Shown here in pieces: positions 29,513 through 37,432 of a stretch of 64,000 bases of DNA. Under the pieces are notes generated by a model. The model was not told where the DNA came from, did not search any database, and worked only from the letters and a program-made list of their open reading frames with translations. Source of the stretch: Lipingzhangella_A rawalii (GTDB lineage Bacteria; Actinomycetota; Actinomycetes; Streptosporangiales; Streptosporangiaceae); NCBI RefSeq assembly GCF_031628175.1, contig NZ_JAVLVT010000005.1:496001-560000 (forward strand). The letters run 5' to 3'. The stretch's first letter is position 1; each line of letters begins with the position of its first letter. Made by a program: the position numbers and the translations under genes.

Positions 29513-30784
29513 GTGAATATACGGAGATGTCATCACGATCTCCTGGAAGGTCAGTGTTCCTATTGCCAGGAGGTTCCGGCCGGCCTCACCGAACGGGTGG
29601 CAGTTACTACTGGTGGCGACGTTTTCCATCGCTCAACGAACTGTGTCGCCCTGCGTGAGGGGCACAAGAAGGCTCGAGCCCGCGGGCAGGACGTATATGA
29701 TCCGGAGGTTGTCCCCCTCGCGCGGGTGCGCCATGAGCGTGATCCCTGCATCGCCTGCTTTCCCGATTTCACACCCCCCGGTACCCGGCTGTGTTGGGTC
29801 TATTCTCAGGGACAATGGAACAAGGGGCTGCTCACCCGGTGGATCGGCCGCAACGCCTCCGGCCAGTGGGAGGCATGGGTGGCTTTTGTGGTGGAGGTCC
29901 CACAATTGGAGAAGATCAACGAAACTTACCTCCGGCCACGCGAGGCGGGACAGGAAACGCCGCCCGGTCGCGTTTCCGTAACACGCACCCCTGGCGCGCA
30001 ACGTCGTCAGCCTGCGGAAACCGGTGGAGAGGCGGAACCGCGGGTGCCGCGGCCCCGCGACGACGGCACACGGGGCGAGCCGCCGGTGGAGGAACGGATC
30101 TGGCTTGACGTCCCCTTCGCCGAGAAGGACGAGGCCAAGGCGGCGGGAGCCCGGTGGGACGGCACGGCCCGCCGGTGGTACGCGCCCCGTGCGGGGATCG
30201 CGGCACTGGAACGCTGGGCGGCGGCGCCGGAGTTGCCCACGCTTCTCCCCGGTGAGGACCGCTCGTTGGGCTCGGGACTCTATGTCGACCTTGTCCCGAG
30301 TAGTTGCTGGTTTACCAACGCCCGCTCCTGCCTGGAGCCCAGGGACTGGGAACGGGTGCGCCGGATGGTCACAGCCCGTGCCGGCAACGTCTGCGAGATC
30401 TGCGGAGCCGAGCCGGACCGCGCGCAGCAGCGGTGGATGGAGGTCCACGAGCGCTGGGTGTACGATGCCCGGCTCCGGGTGCAGACCCTGCGCCGGCTGA
30501 TCTGCGTGTGCACGCCGTGTCACACGGTGACACACTTTGGTTACGCCCAGGTGCGTGGCCTGGAACGGCAGGCGTTCGCGCACCTGATGAGCGTGACGGA
30601 GATGGGGCCCTCCCAGGCCCGTGCCCATGTCGACGAGGCGTTCGCGGTGTGGGAGGAGCGGTCCCGCCACGTGTGGTCGCTGGACCTGTCTATGCTGACC
30701 GATGCGGGGATCCGCGTGCTGCCCGCCCCTAGGGCCCGTGATCGGGTGGACACAGCGCGGCGCACCCTGGAAGGGGAGCCGTAG
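29513..30784 (+). CDS. DUF5710 and HNH-like domain protein
   Basis: 423 aa from GTG 29513; GTG 29465 is an in-frame alternative and neither has a strong ribosome site. The N terminus has paired cysteines (RCHHDLLEGQCSYC and later DPCIACF), suggesting zinc binding. A linker follows, then a DUF5710 module (about 190-230) with the WLDVPFAEKDEAKAAGARWD signature, seen in phage, plasmid and DNA-processing proteins. Residues about 300-355 look like an HNH nuclease: CEIC, then VHERW, then CTPCHTVTHFG. The central His and two CxxC pairs support an intact metal site. I infer a nuclease or DNA-binding protein, but no partner genes are nearby. Confidence 0.68.
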   Translation: MNIRRCHHDLLEGQCSYCQEVPAGLTERVAVTTGGDVFHRSTNCVALREGHKKARARGQDVYDPEVVPLARVRHERDPCIACFPDFTPPGTRLCWVYSQGQWNKGLLTRWIGRNASGQWEAWVAFVVEVPQLEKINETYLRPREAGQETPPGRVSVTRTPGAQRRQPAETGGEAEPRVPRPRDDGTRGEPPVEERIWLDVPFAEKDEAKAAGARWDGTARRWYAPRAGIAALERWAAAPELPTLLPGEDRSLGSGLYVDLVPSSCWFTNARSCLEPRDWERVRRMVTARAGNVCEICGAEPDRAQQRWMEVHERWVYDARLRVQTLRRLICVCTPCHTVTHFGYAQVRGLERQAFAHLMSVTEMGPSQARAHVDEAFAVWEERSRHVWSLDLSMLTDAGIRVLPAPRARDRVDTARRTLEGEP

Positions 30785-30895
30785 GAGGCCGGTTGTGGGG
30801 CGTGCGAACCCTCGAACGGATGCGCCCTATTGTGCGTGGTGCGGCCCGTCGTTGCGGAGGCGCCGATGGAGTTCGCGCCCGGGACGTCGTACCCG

Positions 30896-31435
30896 TCAGG
30901 GCAGTCGGCCGGCGTGGGCGAGTGCCTGGCGTACCAGGACGTCCTGGCCGCCGCTCATTTCCTGTTGGACCTCCGGGCTGGCTGCCTCTTCCGGGGTTAG
31001 CCACACGAGATCCAGTGCGTCCTGACGGGGTTCGCAGTCGCCGGCGACCGGAACGACGTAGGCCAGGGACACCGCGTGTTGACGCGGATCATGGAACGCG
31101 GAGACTCCGGGGGTGGGGAAGTACTCGGCGACTGTGAATGGTTGGGGAGCGGTCGGTAGGTGGGGCAGTGCCACGGCCCCGAGGTCCTTTTCCAGGTGGC
31201 GCAGCAACGCATCCCGGATGCGCTCGTGATGCAGGACCCGGCCGGAGACCACGGCACGGCTGATGCTGCCATCCGGGGCCACCCCCAGCAGCAGACCGAC
31301 GTGGGTCACAGTCCCAGCGTCGTCGACTCGAACGGGAACGGCGTTGATGTACAGGATCGGAAGCTGATCCCGAGCCGTGGCCAGTTCGGTGGATGTCAGC
31401 CAACCGGGGGCGTCCCCGTCAGTGGTTTCGCGCAT
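30896..31435 (-). CDS. NUDIX-like DUF4916 protein
   Basis: 179 aa. Segments such as SRAVVSGRVLHHERIRDALLRHLEKDLG and FTVAEYFPTPG, FHDPRQHAVSLAYVVPV are those of the actinobacterial DUF4916 family, which belongs to the NUDIX fold. The canonical GX5EX7REUXEEXGU box is not present in full, so hydrolase activity is uncertain. It faces the HNH gene and diverges from geosmin synthase. Confidence 0.85.
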   Translation of the reverse strand: MRETTDGDAPGWLTSTELATARDQLPILYINAVPVRVDDAGTVTHVGLLLGVAPDGSISRAVVSGRVLHHERIRDALLRHLEKDLGAVALPHLPTAPQPFTVAEYFPTPGVSAFHDPRQHAVSLAYVVPVAGDCEPRQDALDLVWLTPEEAASPEVQQEMSGGQDVLVRQALAHAGRLP

Positions 31436-31524
31436 GCCGCCGTTCTATCGCATTCGGGGCCCTGAGAAACACCGACAACCCGTATCCCGTCCACCACGTG
31501 ACGTTTGCGGAATCCCTCCCCAAA

Positions 31525-31558
31525 CCGTAGTGAGATGGTTACCCTACGGGGAGTAGGG
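31525..31558 (+). promoter_or_regulatory. Inverted repeats upstream of geosmin synthase
   Basis: CCGTAG at 31525-31530 pairs with CTACGG at 31544-31549, and CCCTAC at 31542-31547 pairs with GTAGGG at 31553-31558. The two alternative 6-bp hairpins share bases, 30 to 60 bases before the start. They could be an operator or a leader structure. Confidence 0.35.
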
Positions 31559-31587
31559 ACCCGGAGACTCGACGAGAGTGGGTGCTC

Positions 31588-33858
31588 ATGGAGGCGTTTC
31601 GCCTACCCGATTTCTACCTACCGTATCCCCCCCGTCTCAATCCCCAGGTGGAGCGTTCCCGCCAGCACAGCCTGGACTGGGCCCGCACGATGGGCATGCT
31701 CGACAGCCGCACCCCGCGTGGCGGCCTGGTGTGGGACGAGGACGCCCTGGCGTCCATGGACTACGCCCTGATGTGCGGGTACACCCATCCCGACTGTGAC
31801 GGCCCGATGTTGGACCTGATCACCGACTGGTACGTGTGGGTGTTCTTCTTCGACGACGACTTCCTGGAGCGGTTCAAGAACTCCCGGGACCTCCAGGGGG
31901 CACGGGCCTATCTGAACCGACTCGACGACATCATGGCTGCCGACGGCCATCCCGAGTCCCCACCCGCGAATGCCGCCGAGACCGGGTTGTGTGACCTGTG
32001 GCGCCGAACCGTGCCGCAGATGTCGGCCGAGTGGCGCGAACGATTCACTGTCAGTACCCACAACCTCATGATCGAGTCCCTGTGGGAGCTGGACAACATC
32101 AACCGGGAACGCATCGCGAATCCGATCGAGTACATCCAGATGCGGCGTCGAGTCGGGGGAGCACCATGGTCGGCGAATCTGGTCGAGTGCGCCGTGGGTG
32201 TGGAGGTGCCGCACCACCTGCGTGACATCCGCGCCGTGTCCAGCCTCAGCGACACCTTCGCCGACGCGGTGCACCTGCGCAACGACCTGTTCTCCTACCA
32301 GCGCGAGGTTGAGGAAGAGGGGGAGAACTCCAACGCGGTTCTGGTGTTCGAGCGGTTTTTCGATTGCACGACCCAGGAGGCTGCGGATCGGGTCAATGAC
32401 CTGTTGACCTCCCGCCTGGTGCAGTTCGAGGACATAGCGTTGCACGAGGTCCCGGGCCTCGTGGCCGACCACGGTGTGCCGCCCGACGAGCAGGCAGCCC
32501 TGGCCGCCTACGTGAAGGGACTTCAGGACTGGCAGGCCGGGGGACACGAGTGGCATGCCCGATCCAGCCGCTACATGAATTCCGGTGCCCGCCGCTCCGT
32601 GCATGGGCCCACAGGACTGGGTACCGCGGCGGCACGATCCCCGTTCGGGGCCACCGCGCTCGGGCCCGGTCTCCAGCGGCGGCGGGGGCAGCGGTCCCAA
32701 CCGGTGCTGGCCCCCGTGGGGCATCTTCCCCTACCGGAGATCTACATGCCCTATAGCTACCGGATGAGCCCGCATCTGGACGCGGCGCGGAGTTACGCGG
32801 TGGACTGGGCCCGCCGGATGGGCATGTTCGACTCCGTGCCCGGTATTGAGGCCGGAGGCGTCTGGGACGAGCGCAGGTTCCTCTTGTTCGACCTGCCGCA
32901 CTGCGCGGCCATGATCCACGCTGATGCGAGCCCCGAGCAGTTGAACCTGTCCTCGGACTGGCTGGCCTGGGGAACCTATGGTGACGACTACTTTCCGGTG
33001 GTGTTCGGGGCCAGTCGAGACGTGGCCGCAGCCAAGGCATGTAACGACCGGCTTCCGGCGTTCATGCCCCTGGACCTCGGCGCGACTCCCGAGCCCACCA
33101 ACCCGATCGAACGTGGACTGGCCGACCTGTGGCGTCGGACCGCCGCAGCGATGACCACCGCGGCACGGGATCGGTTCCGTACCGCGGTCATGGACATGAC
33201 CTCCAGTTGGCTGTGGGAGCTGGACAATCAGGCCCAGCACCGGGTTCCGGATCCGGTGGACTACATCGAGATGCGTCGGAGAACCTTCGGCTCGGACATG
33301 ACGATGAGCCTGTCCCGGCTCGCCCACGTGGACGACATTCCGCCCGGGCTGGAGCAGACCCGCACCATCCGCGAGATGGAGACCGCGGCACAGGACTACG
33401 CCTGCTTCGTCAATGACCTGTTCTCTTACCAGAAGGAGATTCAGTTCGAGGGCGAGTTGCACAACCTCGTGCTCGTCGTGGAGAACTTCCTGTGTCTGGA
33501 CCGGTTCACAGCCCGGGATGTGGTGGCCGACCTCATGCGCGCCCGTATGGAACAGTTCCAACACATCGTGGCGCACGATCTGCCCGCCCTGTTCGTCGAA
33601 CACAATCTGGACCAACGGGCCCGAACCGCCCTGAGCGCGCATGCCGCCAAGCTCAAGGACTGGATGTCGGGAATTCTGGAGTGGCACCGCAAGTGTGCGC
33701 GTTACCAGGAGCATGAACTGCGGCGGCACCACCTGGGTGCGGGGAGTGCCCTGGCGCAGCCCACCCGGTCGGGCCTGGAACCCCGTCGTTGGGGACCCAC
33801 CGGAATCGGAACCTCGGCGGCGCGCGTCGCGGTCCCGGCCCAGCACGTCGCCCGGTAG
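31588..33858 (+). CDS. geoA: Geosmin synthase (germacradienol/geosmin synthase)
   Basis: 756 aa two-domain terpene synthase. The N-terminal half has D89-D90-D91-FLE and the NSE triad N232, S236, E240; it would cyclise farnesyl diphosphate to germacradienol and germacrene D. The C-terminal half has D466-D467-YFP and N609, S613, E617, and would turn germacradienol into geosmin with loss of acetone. Motifs and spacing match the Streptomyces enzyme. ATG 31588 is chosen because EAFRLPDFYLPYP matches the family start; GTG 31582 is an alternative. A hairpin follows. The gene stands alone. Confidence 0.96.
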   Translation: MEAFRLPDFYLPYPPRLNPQVERSRQHSLDWARTMGMLDSRTPRGGLVWDEDALASMDYALMCGYTHPDCDGPMLDLITDWYVWVFFFDDDFLERFKNSRDLQGARAYLNRLDDIMAADGHPESPPANAAETGLCDLWRRTVPQMSAEWRERFTVSTHNLMIESLWELDNINRERIANPIEYIQMRRRVGGAPWSANLVECAVGVEVPHHLRDIRAVSSLSDTFADAVHLRNDLFSYQREVEEEGENSNAVLVFERFFDCTTQEAADRVNDLLTSRLVQFEDIALHEVPGLVADHGVPPDEQAALAAYVKGLQDWQAGGHEWHARSSRYMNSGARRSVHGPTGLGTAAARSPFGATALGPGLQRRRGQRSQPVLAPVGHLPLPEIYMPYSYRMSPHLDAARSYAVDWARRMGMFDSVPGIEAGGVWDERRFLLFDLPHCAAMIHADASPEQLNLSSDWLAWGTYGDDYFPVVFGASRDVAAAKACNDRLPAFMPLDLGATPEPTNPIERGLADLWRRTAAAMTTAARDRFRTAVMDMTSSWLWELDNQAQHRVPDPVDYIEMRRRTFGSDMTMSLSRLAHVDDIPPGLEQTRTIREMETAAQDYACFVNDLFSYQKEIQFEGELHNLVLVVENFLCLDRFTARDVVADLMRARMEQFQHIVAHDLPALFVEHNLDQRARTALSAHAAKLKDWMSGILEWHRKCARYQEHELRRHHLGAGSALAQPTRSGLEPRRWGPTGIGTSAARVAVPAQHVAR

Positions 33859-33869
33859 CTAGATCCACA

Positions 33870-33896
33870 GCGGGGTGCCCCGAACGGGCACCCCGC
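33870..33896. terminator. Hairpin after geosmin synthase
   Basis: Perfect 11-bp stem (33870-33880 with 33886-33896), 5-nt loop, 12 bases after the stop and before the convergent oxidoreductase. Confidence 0.85.
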
Positions 33897-33920
33897 GGCA
33901 CCGAATTCGTGGGCCGGGGG

Positions 33921-34874
33921 TCAGTCCAGAATGCGCACGACGATCTTGCCGCTGGTGTGCCCCTCGTCCCCGCGGCGGTGCGCCTCGGCAATCCCACTCA
34001 GAGGGAAGACCTCGCTGACGTGCGGACGCAGCCGACCCTGCTCGACCAGTTCGGCGATCGCCGCCATGCCCCCGTGGTCGGCCTCCACCAACATGGGTGC
34101 CACTCGGATCCCCCGCGTGGCGGCCGCTGCGTCCCGCTCCTCGTCCGGAACCGGAAGCAGGGGGATCAGAACGCCACCGGGGCGCAGAGTGGACACCGAC
34201 CGCCGGCCGTACTCGCCACAGATCGGATCCAGCACCACATCGACCTCGGACACGGCCTCGGCGAAGTCCACCTCCCGGTAGTCGACCAGTTCGTCGGCTC
34301 CCAGGTCCTTGAGGAAGGCGTGTTTGCCGGCGCTGGCCGTTCCGATGACGTGGGCACCGCGGGCCTTGGCGATCTGGACCGCGAGATGGCCGACACCGCC
34401 GGCCGCGGCATGGACGAGTACGCGCTGCCCGGACTGGAGCCGAGCGGTGTCCACCAGCGCCTGCCAGGCGGTAAGCGCGGCGAGCGGCAGGGCCCCAGCC
34501 TCGGTGTGCGAGAGTCCGCTCGGCGCGTGGGCGAAGGCGCGCGTCGGCGCCGTCACGTACTCGGCAAAGGCCCCGGCCCCATGGGGGTAGGGCAGCATCC
34601 CGAAGACCCGATCTCCAGGGGCGAACAGGGTGACCCCGAAGCCCACGGCGTCGACTACCCCGGAAACGTCCCAGCCCAGCACATAGGGCGGGTCTCCCAG
34701 AAACAGTCGCTGAGCCCGATGCTTCCAGTCCGTGGGGTTAAGTCCGGCCGCATGGACCCGAACCCGGATCTCCGAGATTCCGGGAGCAGGAATCTCCGTG
34801 GTGGTCTCGTGCAGGACCTCGGGTCCGCCGAGGACGTCCTGGGATATGGCGCGCATCGTGGTTCGTTCAGTCAT
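33921..34874 (-). CDS. Quinone oxidoreductase-like NADP-dependent MDR protein
   Basis: 317 aa from ATG 34874. It is a zinc-free medium-chain dehydrogenase: NPTDWK near the N terminus, VHAAAGGVGHLAVQIAK as the NADPH motif, and a C-terminal LSGIAEAHRRGDEGHTSGKIVV end typical of QOR-type enzymes. Substrates are often quinones or reactive enals; the actual one is unknown. It is divergent from a GlxA-type regulator over a 70-bp gap that holds a perfect palindrome, so the regulator likely controls it. Confidence 0.86.
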   Translation of the reverse strand: MTERTTMRAISQDVLGGPEVLHETTTEIPAPGISEIRVRVHAAGLNPTDWKHRAQRLFLGDPPYVLGWDVSGVVDAVGFGVTLFAPGDRVFGMLPYPHGAGAFAEYVTAPTRAFAHAPSGLSHTEAGALPLAALTAWQALVDTARLQSGQRVLVHAAAGGVGHLAVQIAKARGAHVIGTASAGKHAFLKDLGADELVDYREVDFAEAVSEVDVVLDPICGEYGRRSVSTLRPGGVLIPLLPVPDEERDAAAATRGIRVAPMLVEADHGGMAAIAELVEQGRLRPHVSEVFPLSGIAEAHRRGDEGHTSGKIVVRILD

Positions 34875-34924
34875 GGCCTCCAGCATCGCGCCCCGATTTC
34901 CGAGCGACAATGGCAGAAACGCCA

Positions 34925-34935
34925 GTATCCGATAC
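34925..34935. promoter_or_regulatory. Palindrome GTATCCGATAC, candidate operator
   Basis: An 11-bp perfect palindrome around a central C, 9 bp before the regulator start and 50 bp before the oxidoreductase start. Its place in a short divergent gap suggests autoregulation and control of the neighbour. Confidence 0.45.
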
Positions 34936-34944
34936 GATCCTGCC

Positions 34945-35904
34945 ATGGATACGGTGGCCGTGCTCGCCCTCGACGGCGTATACCCCTTCGAACTGGGGAT
35001 TGCCAGCCGGGTGTTCGGTTCGGCGCCGGAACGCTACACGGTGGCAACCTGTAGCCCAACCGGGGACGCCGTCCGTACCGGTGCGGATTTTGACGTGGAG
35101 GTTGCGCACGATGCCGCGCTGCTCGCCACGGCCGACATCGTGGTGATTCCGCCATGTGACCTGGAACCGCTGCTCAGTACCGGCAGCCTCAGCCCGGAGG
35201 TGAGCTCTGCCCTGGGGGTGGTACGGCCTGGAACCCAGATCGTGTCCATCTGCACAGCCTCGTTCGTGCTGGCTGCCGCGGGGTTTCTGGACGGGCGTCG
35301 TGCGGCCACCCACTGGGCGGAGGCCGCCACCCTACAACGCCTCTTCCCGCGGGTGGCCGTCGATCCGCGGGTGCTGTTCGCCGAGGACGGGGACCTGCTC
35401 ACATCCGCCGGGGCGGCCTCTGGGGTGGATGCCTGCCTGCATCTGATCCGGCGGGACCACGGCAGTGCTCTCGCCAACCGGGTGGCTCGCGTGTGTGTCG
35501 TTCCGCCCTGGCGGGATGGGGGACAGGCTCAGTACATCGAGCATCCGGTTCCGGCCGAGGCCGACCTCGGCACCGCGGCGACCCGTGCCTGGGCCACACA
35601 TCGACTACACCTGCCGCTCACCGTCACCGAACTTGCCGAGCATGCCCGGATGAGTCCCCGAACCTTCGCCCGGAGATTCCAGGAGGAGACCGGAACCAGC
35701 CCCGCCCGGTGGTTGACGCGGCAGCGACTGGCCCGGGCCCGGGAACTCCTGGAGTCCACAAACCTTCCCGTGGAACGGGTGGCGCATCAGGTCGGATTCG
35801 GAACCGCCGCCGCACTACGCAAGCACATGCGCGCAGAGCTGGGGGTTCCCCCACTGACCTACCGCCGCACATTCCGCGGTGCGGTACTCGACCGCGCGGA
35901 GTAA
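34945..35904 (+). CDS. GlxA-type transcriptional regulator (DJ-1/PfpI plus AraC)
   Basis: 319 aa from ATG 34945. Residues about 1-185 are a DJ-1/PfpI-like domain with SICTASFVLAAAGFLDGRRAATHW, where the Cys sits at the nucleophile elbow. Residues about 215-315 are an AraC DNA-binding domain with two HTH units (LTVTELAEHARMSPRTFARRF; VERVAHQVGFGTAAALRKHM). GlxA-type proteins are usually activators or repressors of adjacent genes; the ligand is unknown. It is divergent from the oxidoreductase. Confidence 0.9.
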   Translation: MDTVAVLALDGVYPFELGIASRVFGSAPERYTVATCSPTGDAVRTGADFDVEVAHDAALLATADIVVIPPCDLEPLLSTGSLSPEVSSALGVVRPGTQIVSICTASFVLAAAGFLDGRRAATHWAEAATLQRLFPRVAVDPRVLFAEDGDLLTSAGAASGVDACLHLIRRDHGSALANRVARVCVVPPWRDGGQAQYIEHPVPAEADLGTAATRAWATHRLHLPLTVTELAEHARMSPRTFARRFQEETGTSPARWLTRQRLARARELLESTNLPVERVAHQVGFGTAAALRKHMRAELGVPPLTYRRTFRGAVLDRAE

Positions 35905-36007
35905 CCGTTGCGGGAGGCCGGATGACCGTGCACCGATGTGTGCGCGAAAATGGCTCTGGGCACCGTATCCTGGAAACCGCCTCTTCAGGATCGTGTGGCC
36001 CGGCCCG

Positions 36008-37369
36008 GTGAGGGACGTGACCCGCAACTGGCAAGGACCCCTGCGGTCGCTGCGTGACATGGCCGACCGTACGCCCGCCCACCGCAATCGGCATGTCGAC
36101 CTGATGCGTGCGGTGGCGATCTGTGCCGTCGTCCTCGGGCACTGGTTGCTGCTGGTGGTGGAAGACAGGCCGAACGGTCTCCACGGGACCACAGTGCTCG
36201 CCGAGCTGTCCTGGACCTCCCCGCTGACCTGGCTGTTCCAGGTAATGCCGGTGGTTTTCTTCGTGGGCGGCTATGCCAACGCGGCCTCCCTGACTGCTCA
36301 CCTGGGCCGGGGAGGCCAGGCCGCCTCGTGGTTGTGGGGCCGTGCGGTGCGGCTCCTCGCGCCCACGTCGGTGCTTCTGGGTGTGCTCGTCTGCTGTGCG
36401 GTATTCGTGTTCGCCGTGAGGGGTGACACCGAACTGGTGGCGTTGGCGGCATGGGTCGCCACCATGCCGTTGTGGTTTCTCGCGGCCTATATGGGCATGG
36501 TCCTACTGGCCCCGGTGACCTTTCGGCTGCACCGTCGGTTCGGGTTGGGGGTGGTGGCGGGACTGGTGGTCGGTGTCGCCGTGTTCGACCTGATCTACGT
36601 CACCCACGTCACGGACACGCAGCCGGAATCGATGCGAATTCTTCGGCATCTGTGCGCCTGGCTGGCGGTGCACCAGGCCGGATACTGCTGGTACGACCGG
36701 CTGCTGCCCACGCGGCCCAGCGCGTGCGCGCTGCTCGCCGGCGGTGGCCTGACGGGGGCCGTACTGTTGGTCACCGTGGGCCCCTACCCGGTCAGTATGG
36801 TCACCGTGCCCGGGGTGGAGGCCTCCAACGCGGGCCCTCCGACGATTCCACTCCTTGCGCTGGCCACGGCACAGATTGGGATGATCCTCCTGCTGTCCGG
36901 CCCCAGCAACCGGTGGCTGCGGCGCAGGCGGCCGTGGACCGCGGTGGTGGCGGTGAACGCGGTGGTGTTCACCGTGTTTCTGTGGCATATGAGTGCCGCT
37001 GTGCTCGGTGCGATGGTGTTGTATCCGACCGGGATTCTGCCGCAGCCTCCGGTGGACTCCGCGGAGTGGCTGCTCCTGCGCCTGCCCTGGCTGGGCGTCC
37101 TCGCCGCACTGCTGATCACGCTCGTGGCATTGTTCGGCTGGGTGGAGGCCCGAGCCACGGGCGTGGCGATCGCGGAACACCTGTCGTTGGGCCCCCGCGT
37201 GCTGGTGCCCGCCGGGATGGCGCTGTGCATTGTCGCTTTGATCCTCGTGGGCCTTTCCGGACCAGAACTTCACGGTCCCGTGGGAATCCCACTGGGACTG
37301 TACGCCCTGTACCTGATCGGTGTCCTCATGGTCTACGGGACACCCCGAATTGCCCGAGCACTGCGCTGA
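36008..37369 (+). CDS. Acyltransferase family 3 membrane protein
   Basis: About 453 aa from GTG 36008; ATG 36059 is another possible start and neither has a clear ribosome site. The RNRHVDLMRAVAICAVVLGHWLL opening has the His (GHW) and Arg of the Acyl_transf_3 family, and about ten hydrophobic segments follow. Such enzymes move acyl groups, often acetyl, from the cytoplasm to sugars or lipids. It lies head to tail with doxX and tail to tail with the pterin-like operon, so a role in decorating that product is possible but not shown. Confidence 0.8.
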   Translation: MRDVTRNWQGPLRSLRDMADRTPAHRNRHVDLMRAVAICAVVLGHWLLLVVEDRPNGLHGTTVLAELSWTSPLTWLFQVMPVVFFVGGYANAASLTAHLGRGGQAASWLWGRAVRLLAPTSVLLGVLVCCAVFVFAVRGDTELVALAAWVATMPLWFLAAYMGMVLLAPVTFRLHRRFGLGVVAGLVVGVAVFDLIYVTHVTDTQPESMRILRHLCAWLAVHQAGYCWYDRLLPTRPSACALLAGGGLTGAVLLVTVGPYPVSMVTVPGVEASNAGPPTIPLLALATAQIGMILLLSGPSNRWLRRRRPWTAVVAVNAVVFTVFLWHMSAAVLGAMVLYPTGILPQPPVDSAEWLLLRLPWLGVLAALLITLVALFGWVEARATGVAIAEHLSLGPRVLVPAGMALCIVALILVGLSGPELHGPVGIPLGLYALYLIGVLMVYGTPRIARALR

Positions 37370-37390
37370 CCACCATGCCGTTGATTCCGT

Positions 37391-37432
37391 ACAGCCACCG
37401 TGGGTACGGTGACGTCACTCCACGGTGGCTGT
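37391..37432. terminator. 13-bp inverted repeat with nested palindrome, probable bidirectional terminator
   Basis: ACAGCCACCGTGG at 37391-37403 pairs perfectly with 37420-37432. The 16-nt loop holds the palindrome GTGACGTCAC. It lies 21 bases after the acyltransferase stop. The stop codon of the long minus-strand flippase frame falls inside the loop. It could end both transcripts, or act as an operator for the doxX gene 57 bases downstream. Confidence 0.6.
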
